A stretch of 64,000 nucleotides of DNA from Nocardia aurantia (GTDB lineage: Bacteria; Actinomycetota; Actinomycetes; Mycobacteriales; Mycobacteriaceae): NCBI RefSeq assembly GCF_009604425.1, contig NZ_WEGI01000007.1:1-64000 (forward strand), written 5' to 3'. Position 1 is the stretch's first letter, and each line of letters begins with the position of its first letter. Below, in pieces: positions 24,098 to 31,871 of this stretch. The position numbers and the translations under genes are program-made. A model generated the notes under the pieces. That model did not search any database, had not been told where the DNA came from, and worked only from the letters and a program-made list of their open reading frames with translations.

Positions 24098-24297
24098 CCC
24101 GCGATTGTGCCCCGGTCGCCGGCCGGAGCGCACCCGGATATCGCCCGGGGCCCGCCGGATCGGTGCCGGACGGCCCGGCTCCGCAGGCCGGCCGGCGATG
24201 CCGGCAACCCCCGAAAGTTGTGGTGCTGACCGATTTTCGCGACATTCGCCGCTGTCGCGATGCCGGAGCGGCCGTTTCCCAGTGCCGGTAATTTCCG

Positions 24298-24328
24298 TTG
24301 ACATCACCCACCGTTCTTCGGTTAGGCT
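24298..24328 (+). promoter_or_regulatory. Candidate housekeeping promoter for the NRPS
   Basis: TTGACA at 24298-24303 and TAGGCT (TAnnnT type) at 24323-24328 are separated by 19 bp, about 125 bp before the NRPS ATG. The -35 is perfect; the spacer is slightly long. The remaining gap between NADAR and NRPS shows no gene. Confidence 0.4.
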
Positions 24329-24387
24329 GTCGAATGGAGACCGAGCGTTAGCTTGGTCGTGGGATTCATTGCAACGCAACAGTTTCG

Positions 24388-24406
24388 GGTTCGACATGGT
24401 CGAACC
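24388..24406. promoter_or_regulatory. Perfect palindrome in the NRPS leader
   Basis: GGTTCGACATGGTCGAACC: 8-bp arms around ATG, 48 bp before the NRPS start codon and downstream of the candidate promoter. Suitable as an operator in the 5' untranslated region. No regulator gene lies next to the NRPS, so the binding protein is unknown. Confidence 0.5.
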
Positions 24407-24453
24407 GCGCCGTCTCGTGACGGTGCATCGCAACGGTTCACAGTGGGGTACCC

Positions 24454-27400
24454 ATGTCTGTTTCCACCCGTCTGCCGCTCACCGCTTACCAGCGTGATAT
24501 CTGGGCGGTCGCCGAGCTACATCCGGATCTGCCCAGTTATCTCTGTTGTGCGGTGTGGCACTTGACTATTCCCGTCGATGTGCCGGCGATGGCCGCGGCG
24601 GCGGAGCGTACACTGGGACGAAACGACGGCCTGCGGATGCGCTACGGAGTGTCCGACGGCGTGCCCTATCAGGAGTTGCCGCCCGGCCGGATCCCGCCGG
24701 TGCGGGTGCTCGACGTCACCGATGCCGACGATCCGGAAGCGACTGCACAGCAGTACATTCGGGAGCTCACCGGTTCGCCGATCGACGTGACCGGCCCGGA
24801 GCCGTTCCGCTTCACCATTATCCGGGCCGGTGACATCTCCTGTCATCTGGTCACCACCGCGCACCACCTGATGGTCGACGCGACCGGACTGCGCAACTTC
24901 CGGGCCGAGCTCCTGAACGATTACTCGGTGACCGCCGGGACCGGGGTCCCGCCCGACCTGCCGGGATCCTCGTTCGCCGAATGCCTTGCGTACGAACGCG
25001 ACTACCGGGCGAGCGCGCAGTACCGCATCGATCGCGGCGCCTTCACGTCCCGGTTGCGCGGCGTCACACCCGCGCTGTTCGATCGCCGGCACGGCATCGA
25101 GGAGCTCGCACCGATCGTCACCCGGGGGTTCACGCTCGATCGGGCGCTGGTCGACCGCATCCGGGCGGCCGGTCTCTCGCTGTACCCGTACCTGTGCGCG
25201 ATGCTCGGCGTCTACCTGTCCCGAGTCCTGCGGTCGGAGGACATCGTCCTCGGTGTCCCGTTCAGCAACCGCAACAATCCGGCCGAGCAGGCTACCGTCG
25301 GCAACTTCGCCAATACGCTGCCGCTGCCGATCCGGACCGCCGCGCATCCGACGGTCGCGGCGCTGGTGGACGCGGTGAAAACCGATGTGCGCCAGATGAA
25401 GCAACATCAACGGTACCCGCTCGGCGATCTGGTGGCCGAGCTGCGCCGGGCCGGTGACCGGGTGCAGCGGTTCTTCGACGTCACCGTCTCCTATGTCCGG
25501 CTGCCGCCCGGTCGCGGCCGGGTCGAGGGGCAGAGCCCGGGGCAGTCGTCGGTGTCGACCACGTTCGCCGGCTCGGGCCTACCGGCCTACAGCCCGAACA
25601 CGATGGCCTGGACGATCATGGAGGTGGACGAGGGCCCGCTGCCGATCCGGCTGGACTACGCCGTGGATGTCTTCGACGCCGACTACACCGTCGAATCCGT
25701 CGTCGCCGGACTGATCACGCTGCTGGACAGCGGGATCGCCATGCTGGACGCCGATCCGGCCGAACTGTCCGTGGTGCCCCCGGCCGACCACGATCTGCTG
25801 ATCGACCGGCAGCGGGCCACCGAACGTCCCTACGACGATTCGGCGAACGTGGCGGGCGCGATTCTGACGCGGGCGGAGCGCACTCCGGAGGCGGTCGCGC
25901 TGTACCCGGCCGCCGGGCCCGCGCTCACCTGCCGGGAACTCGTGGATCGGACGGTAGCGCTGTCGATCCGGTTGCGGGAGAACGGCATCGGGCCCGGGGA
26001 TCCGGTCGCGGTCGTGCTCGAACGCGGGATCGATCTGGTGGTCGCGATTCTCGCCACCATGTACGCGGGCGCCGCCTATGTCCCGATCGACCCGGGCTAT
26101 CCGGCCGAGCGGATCGAATTCCTGCTCACCGACAGTGCCGCGGCCGTGGCCCTGACCGATGCCACCGGTGCGGCGATCGCCGGGCGCGCGGGCGTGACCG
26201 CGTTGACCTCCGACCGCTGGACCGCGGGCGCAGCGGTGGCCGAACCGCGACCCGGGCCGATGCCCGGCGGTGCCGAACTGGCCTATGTGATCTACACGTC
26301 CGGATCCACCGGGCTGCCCAAAGGCGTGGAGGTGGAGCATCGTTCGGTGATCAACCGGCTGGCCTGGATGCAGCGCCGGTACCCGCTGCGGCCCGACGAC
26401 GTGATCCTGCAGAAGACACCGGCGTCGTTCGACGTCTCGGTATGGGAGTTGTTCTGGTGGGGGCTCGCCGGCGCTCGCGCGGCGCTGCTGAAGCCCGGCG
26501 GTGAGAAGGATCCTCGCGACATCCTGGACGCGGTCGACGAGTTCGGTGTCACGGTGCTGCATTTCGTGCCGTCGATGCTGACGCCCTTCCTGGAGCTGCT
26601 GGAGGCCGGTCCGTCGCTGGTATCCCGGGCAGCGCGGCTGCGGATCGTCTTCTGCAGCGGGGAAGCGCTACTGCCGCATCAGGTCTCACGCTGGAATCGG
26701 GCCTTCGAACCGCTCGGCGCCCGCGCCCCGCGGTTGGTCAATCTGTACGGCCCGACCGAGGCGACGGTCGACGTCACCTGGTACGACTGCCCCACCGACC
26801 CGGACCTGCCGGTGACCCGGGTGCCGCTCGGCCGGCCGATCGACAACACCCGCCTCTACGTCCTCGGACCCGCCGACCGGCCCCAACCTGTCGGTGTGCC
26901 GGGCGAATTGGGTATCGCGGGCGCGGGTGTCGCGCGCGGTTACCGGAACCGGCCGGAGCTGACCGCGCAGAAGTTCGTCCCCGATCCGTTCCATCCCGGG
27001 GAGCGCATGTACCGCACCGGCGACATGGTCCGCCGGCTGGCGGACGGCGACCTGGAATATCTCGGCCGGATCGACCGTCAGGTGAAGATCCGCGGCAACC
27101 GCGTCGAACCGGGGGAGGTGGAGAACGCCCTGGCCGCCGTACCCGGGATCACCGCCGCCGCGGTCATCGAGTGGCAGTCACCCGGCCGCGGCAGCCGGCT
27201 CGCCGCCTACTGTGTGTCCGCGAGCCCGCTCGAACCCGCCGCGCTGCGGGCCGCGCTCTCGACCACCTTGCCGGAGTTCATGATTCCCGCGGAGTTCATC
27301 GGTGTCGACGCCATCCCCCGCACGCCGAGCGGCAAGACCGACCGGAACGCGCTGGCCGCGATCCGGCCCGGCGGCGCGGCCGGCCCGGCGAGCCCGCCGC

Positions 27401-30400
27401 GCACCCGGGTGGAGGATCAGCTCGCGGGCATCTGGCGCGAGGTGTTCGGCCGCGAGTCGATCTCGGTGACGGACAACTTCTACGACCTCGGCGGCGACTC
27501 GATCCTGCTGCTCCGGGTACGGGCGCGCGCCGAGGCGCGCGGATTGTCCTTCGCCGCAAGCGATCTGGCCGAATCACCGACCATCGCCGAACTGGCGGAA
27601 CGGGTCCGCGTCGCGGAGACGGCCACAGCGGCGGTGACACCCTTCGAACTGGTGGCGGTGATCGACCGGGCCCGGCTCGGCCACGTCGCCGACGCCTATC
27701 CGCTGACCCGCCTGCAACTGGGCATGCTGTTCCACAGTCGCGAACGTGCCGGAACACCGCTCTACCAAGATGTTTTCCGGTACTCGCTGCGCATGGACTG
27801 GGACGAGGCGGCGTTGCGCACCGCCCTCGCGCGGGCCGTCGCACGGCACCCCGTGCTGCGGACCTCCTTCGAGCCCGCCGCCTTCTCCGAACCGTTGCAG
27901 CTGGTCCATCACCACGTGGACGCACCGTTGACGATCACCGATCTGCGGGCGGCGGCACCGGAGACGGCCGACGCGGTCGTGGGACACCATGTCGCGCAAC
28001 GGCGAACGGAGCCCTACGATTTCGGCCGGCCCGGGCTGTTCCACGTGGCGATCTTCCGGCGCGCGGACCGGATCGATCTGGTGTTGTCGTTCCACCATGC
28101 CATCCTCGACGGCTGGAGCGTGGCCACGGTGCTGTCGGAGCTGCTGGCCGATTATCGCGCACCGGCCCGAGGTTCGGGCCGAGAGCCCGAGCTGCCGTCG
28201 TTCGCCGAATACGTACGCGCCGAACGGGAGTCGATCGCGGACCCCGTCGACCGCCGGTACTGGACCGAACTGCTGGCCGGTGCGGAATCCACCCGCATCC
28301 CCGGCATGCGGCCGCACGTGCCGATCGCTCCCGCCACCGGACCCGCGGCCGCGAATGCCCGGATATCCGTGTCGATTCCGATCACCGCCGCCCTGCGGGA
28401 GCGGGCGGACCGGCTGGCCGCCGAGGCGCACCTGCCCCTCAAGACGGTGCTGCTGACCACCCATCTGTGCACCCTGAGCCGGCTGTCCGGCCGCACGGAC
28501 GTCACGACCGGCGTGGTCACGCATGGCCGGCCGGATCTGCTCGATGCCGAGCGTACGGCCGGGTTGTTCCTCAACACCATGCCGTTCCGGCTGGACCTCG
28601 CGGGCTGCGACAGCCGGCTCGGGGTTCTGACCGCCCTCTTCGCACAGGAGCGGAACAGCGCGCCGCACAAGCGTTTTCCGCTCACCGAGATTCAGCATGA
28701 CCTCGGCCTGACGCTGGACACGGCGTTCAACTACATCCACTTCCACGCCTTCGGCGCGACCCTGCGAGCCCTGGACGTGGAACTGCTCGGCGTCGACGTC
28801 CGAGAGGATACCAACTTCGCCCTGCTGGTCAACGCCGTCCGCAACCCGTCCGACGGCAGCCTGTCGTTGCGCCTCGACGGCGACCCCACCCACTACACCC
28901 ACGACCAGTTGACGCTGATCGGCGACACGTATCTCGCGATCCTGCGCCTGCTCACCGACGATCCCACCGGCCCGGCCGACTTCGGAGCCCTCGCTCCGGA
29001 CACGCCCCGACTGCTCGCGGCGGACACCGATCCCGGCACGCCCGCTGCGGCGGCACCGTATCGGCCCGCAACAGACACCGACCTCGGCACGCCCACTCCA
29101 GCCCTACCGCAACAGCCCACAACCGACACCGATCCCGGCACGTTCGTTCCAGTCACGCCGCAACAGCCCACAGCTGCCCCTGGGCCCGGCACCGTGATCG
29201 ATCTGTTCGCCGCTTGCGTCGCTGCGGCGCCGGAGACCGTCGCCCTCGAATTCGGTTCCCGCACCGTCACATACGCGGAACTGGCCGATATGTCCGAACG
29301 AATCGCAGCAGCCCTGGTGGCACGTGGGGTCCGGCCTGGCGACCGGATCGCGCTCGCGATGGACCGCGGGCCGGAACTGGTGGCCACTGTGCTCGCCATC
29401 GCGAAAGCGGGTGCCGCCTGTGTACCGCTGGACGTGAGCTATCCGCTGCCTCGCCGGCAGGCCATGCTAGAGCAGGCCCGGCCGGTCGCGGTGATCACCG
29501 GCGTTGGTTTCGAAACGACTGTGCCGCAGGAGTATTCGTGCCTGCGATTGGATGAACTGCTCAACTCGCCCCCGTCGGCCGAGCTGCCCCAGGTCCCCCC
29601 GGCCGCGACCGCGTACGTGCTGTTCACCTCCGGCTCGACCGGCACGCCGAAGGGGGTGGCCATGCCGCACCGGGCGCTGGCGAATCTGATCCGGTGGCAG
29701 TTGTCGGCGCCCAGCGGACGGCTGCCGGAGACCGGACGCGCCCCGGTGACAACGCAATTCGCGCCGCTGTCGTTCGATGTCGCGTTCCAGGAGATCTGGT
29801 CGACGCTGTGCGGCGGCGGGCGGCTGGTCCTGCTCACCGAGGAACAACGGCACGATCTGCCCGCGCTGGCCGGTCTGCTGCGGACCACCGGCACCGAGCG
29901 GATCTTCCTGCCGTACGTGGCCTTACAGCAACTCGCCGAGGCCGCCACCCGGCTGGGCACCGCGCCGGCGACGCTGCGGGTGATCGTCTCCGCCGGTGAG
30001 CAATTGCGGATCACCGACGAGATCCGCGCCCTCTGTGCCGCGGGCACCGGCGTGATCCTGGAAAATCAGTACGGCCCCACCGAAACCCATGTCGCCACCG
30101 CTTACACGATGATCGGCGACCCGGCGCGGTTCCCGGTGCTGCCGCCGATCGGGACCGCGATCGGCAACGCCGAGATCCTGATCCTGGACCACCAGTCTCG
30201 GGCCGTGCCCGACGGGGTGCCCGGTGAGATCCATCTCGGCGGCGCGGCACTGGCCGACGGCTACCTCGGCCGCCCCGGCCTGACCGCTGCCGCCTTCCGG
30301 CCGCATCCCGGCACGGCCGGCGCGCGGCTCTATCGCACCGGCGATATCGGCCGCCGGCTGCCCACCGGCGAGGTGGTGTGCGACGGACGCCGGAGCGGGC

Positions 30401-31839
30401 AGGTCAAGATCCGCGGTCATCGGGTGGAACCGATGGAGGTGGAGTTGGCCCTGCAGCGGGTCACCGCGTCGCTGCCGGGCGTCACCGAGGTCGCCGTCGT
30501 CGCACACCACAGTGCCGGTGACTCCAGTGCGCACACCCGGCTGGTGGCGTTCCTGGTCGGTTCCCGCGCCGGTGTGGACGAACCCGGCATCCTGGCCGCG
30601 CTCCGGGAATGGCTGCCGGAGTACATGATTCCCGCGCGAGTGGTCCGGCTGGACGCGATGCCGTTGACTCCCAGCGGTAAACGGGCCGACGCGGTACTGG
30701 CCGCCCGGCCGTTGCCGCCCGTCGCGCCGGTCGGCGCGGTGGCGCCGCGCACCCCGGCCGAATCGGTGGTGGCGGCACTCGTGGCCGAAACGCTGGGACT
30801 GACCGAAATCGGCGTCCACGACGACTTTTTCGCGCTGGGCGGTACCTCGCTGACCGCGGTGCGGCTGATCGTATCCCTCGAACAGCGGTTCGGGATCTCG
30901 CTGCCGGTCTCGTCGCTGGCCACCGGCCCCACGGTGGCCGCGCTGGCCCGGCGGCTGCGGGAACGGCCGGACGCGCGAGTCGATCCGCTGGTCCGGTTGC
31001 GCGACGGCGAGGGCGCCCCGCTGTTCCTGGCGCCGCCGATCGGCGGAAATGTGCTCTGCTACGTCGAATTGGGCAAGCTGCTGCCCGAGGGCCGGCCGCT
31101 CTTCGGGTTGCAGTCCGCGGGCCTGCAACCGGGCACCGTCGCGTCGGCGTCGATGCGGGAGATCGCGCGCGACCATCTCGCCGCGATCCGGCGGATCCAG
31201 CCGGAGGGTCCCTACCACCTGGGCGGCTGGTCGCTGGGCGGCATGACGGCCTTCGAGATGGCCCGGCAGCTGACCGAGGTGGGCGAGCAGGTGAGCACAC
31301 TGGTGCTGATCGACGCCATGACGGTCGGGCACGGCGACGCCGCACCGGTGTCGGAGCACCGGCTGCGGGAATTCTTCCTGTGGGAGTTGCTCTTGCCGGC
31401 GCGCGGCGCGGACGACGCCGCGGTCGAGATCCCGGCCGAACTCGTCGGCGACGACGAGGTTTTCGACTTCATGCTCGCGGCCGCCGTCGAGGCGGGCGTG
31501 CTGCCCGCCGCCGGTTCGCGGGCGCTGGTCCGGCGGCTGTTCGATGTGTTCGTGAACAATTGGCGCGCGTTCACCGGCTATCGCCCGCAGCCCTACGCCG
31601 GCCGTATCACCCTGTTGCGCGCCGCCGAACCGCTGCCGGCGATGCTGCGCCTGTCGCACGATCGGGTCGGCACCCTGCATCGGGACCCCACCAACGGCTG
31701 GGATGTCCACGCCGCCGGGGGAATCGACGTGATCGAGGTGTCCGGCGATCATCTCACGCTCATCCAACCGCCGCGGGTCGTCGAGGTGGCCGCCCAGCTC
31801 GAGCGACTGCTCGGCCCCACCACGGCGAGTGTCTCGTGA
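24454..31839 (+). CDS. Two-module nonribosomal peptide synthetase C-A-T-C-A-T-TE, 2461 aa
   Basis: Module 1: condensation domain (about 1-440) with HHLMVDA at 137-143; adenylation domain (about 460-985) with YTSGSTGLPKG; carrier serine S1016 in GGDSILLL. Module 2: condensation domain (about 1080-1500) with HHAILDG at 1214-1220; a repeat-rich linker (1523-1573); adenylation domain with FTSGSTGTPKG and FDVAFQEIW; carrier S2132 in GGTSLTAV. The thioesterase has GWSLGG (S2260), an aspartate in LIDAM, and H2433 in GDHL. By the GrsA-based alignment I read the first A-domain code as DVWHFSLVD, the classic serine code of EntF. The second reads DVQFVAQVA, like proline codes but with Gln where His is usual. 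The N-terminal C domain implies an incoming acyl, aryl or peptidyl donor that is not encoded nearby. Confidence 0.93.
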   Translation: MSVSTRLPLTAYQRDIWAVAELHPDLPSYLCCAVWHLTIPVDVPAMAAAAERTLGRNDGLRMRYGVSDGVPYQELPPGRIPPVRVLDVTDADDPEATAQQYIRELTGSPIDVTGPEPFRFTIIRAGDISCHLVTTAHHLMVDATGLRNFRAELLNDYSVTAGTGVPPDLPGSSFAECLAYERDYRASAQYRIDRGAFTSRLRGVTPALFDRRHGIEELAPIVTRGFTLDRALVDRIRAAGLSLYPYLCAMLGVYLSRVLRSEDIVLGVPFSNRNNPAEQATVGNFANTLPLPIRTAAHPTVAALVDAVKTDVRQMKQHQRYPLGDLVAELRRAGDRVQRFFDVTVSYVRLPPGRGRVEGQSPGQSSVSTTFAGSGLPAYSPNTMAWTIMEVDEGPLPIRLDYAVDVFDADYTVESVVAGLITLLDSGIAMLDADPAELSVVPPADHDLLIDRQRATERPYDDSANVAGAILTRAERTPEAVALYPAAGPALTCRELVDRTVALSIRLRENGIGPGDPVAVVLERGIDLVVAILATMYAGAAYVPIDPGYPAERIEFLLTDSAAAVALTDATGAAIAGRAGVTALTSDRWTAGAAVAEPRPGPMPGGAELAYVIYTSGSTGLPKGVEVEHRSVINRLAWMQRRYPLRPDDVILQKTPASFDVSVWELFWWGLAGARAALLKPGGEKDPRDILDAVDEFGVTVLHFVPSMLTPFLELLEAGPSLVSRAARLRIVFCSGEALLPHQVSRWNRAFEPLGARAPRLVNLYGPTEATVDVTWYDCPTDPDLPVTRVPLGRPIDNTRLYVLGPADRPQPVGVPGELGIAGAGVARGYRNRPELTAQKFVPDPFHPGERMYRTGDMVRRLADGDLEYLGRIDRQVKIRGNRVEPGEVENALAAVPGITAAAVIEWQSPGRGSRLAAYCVSASPLEPAALRAALSTTLPEFMIPAEFIGVDAIPRTPSGKTDRNALAAIRPGGAAGPASPPRTRVEDQLAGIWREVFGRESISVTDNFYDLGGDSILLLRVRARAEARGLSFAASDLAESPTIAELAERVRVAETATAAVTPFELVAVIDRARLGHVADAYPLTRLQLGMLFHSRERAGTPLYQDVFRYSLRMDWDEAALRTALARAVARHPVLRTSFEPAAFSEPLQLVHHHVDAPLTITDLRAAAPETADAVVGHHVAQRRTEPYDFGRPGLFHVAIFRRADRIDLVLSFHHAILDGWSVATVLSELLADYRAPARGSGREPELPSFAEYVRAERESIADPVDRRYWTELLAGAESTRIPGMRPHVPIAPATGPAAANARISVSIPITAALRERADRLAAEAHLPLKTVLLTTHLCTLSRLSGRTDVTTGVVTHGRPDLLDAERTAGLFLNTMPFRLDLAGCDSRLGVLTALFAQERNSAPHKRFPLTEIQHDLGLTLDTAFNYIHFHAFGATLRALDVELLGVDVREDTNFALLVNAVRNPSDGSLSLRLDGDPTHYTHDQLTLIGDTYLAILRLLTDDPTGPADFGALAPDTPRLLAADTDPGTPAAAAPYRPATDTDLGTPTPALPQQPTTDTDPGTFVPVTPQQPTAAPGPGTVIDLFAACVAAAPETVALEFGSRTVTYAELADMSERIAAALVARGVRPGDRIALAMDRGPELVATVLAIAKAGAACVPLDVSYPLPRRQAMLEQARPVAVITGVGFETTVPQEYSCLRLDELLNSPPSAELPQVPPAATAYVLFTSGSTGTPKGVAMPHRALANLIRWQLSAPSGRLPETGRAPVTTQFAPLSFDVAFQEIWSTLCGGGRLVLLTEEQRHDLPALAGLLRTTGTERIFLPYVALQQLAEAATRLGTAPATLRVIVSAGEQLRITDEIRALCAAGTGVILENQYGPTETHVATAYTMIGDPARFPVLPPIGTAIGNAEILILDHQSRAVPDGVPGEIHLGGAALADGYLGRPGLTAAAFRPHPGTAGARLYRTGDIGRRLPTGEVVCDGRRSGQVKIRGHRVEPMEVELALQRVTASLPGVTEVAVVAHHSAGDSSAHTRLVAFLVGSRAGVDEPGILAALREWLPEYMIPARVVRLDAMPLTPSGKRADAVLAARPLPPVAPVGAVAPRTPAESVVAALVAETLGLTEIGVHDDFFALGGTSLTAVRLIVSLEQRFGISLPVSSLATGPTVAALARRLRERPDARVDPLVRLRDGEGAPLFLAPPIGGNVLCYVELGKLLPEGRPLFGLQSAGLQPGTVASASMREIARDHLAAIRRIQPEGPYHLGGWSLGGMTAFEMARQLTEVGEQVSTLVLIDAMTVGHGDAAPVSEHRLREFFLWELLLPARGADDAAVEIPAELVGDDEVFDFMLAAAVEAGVLPAAGSRALVRRLFDVFVNNWRAFTGYRPQPYAGRITLLRAAEPLPAMLRLSHDRVGTLHRDPTNGWDVHAAGGIDVIEVSGDHLTLIQPPRVVEVAAQLERLLGPTTASVS
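29020..29172 (+). repeat. Three 51-bp repeats encoding a Pro/Thr/Asp linker in the NRPS
   Basis: Residues 1523-1573 are three 17-residue units. Units 2 and 3 are TDTDLGTPTPALPQQPT and TDTDPGTFVPVTPQQPT; unit 1 is more diverged (starts ADTDPGT). They join condensation domain 2 to adenylation domain 2, a place normally spanned by a short structured linker. Confidence 0.8.
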
Positions 31840-31871
31840 ACCGTTCCGTTCCGCTACAGCAAGGACATTCC

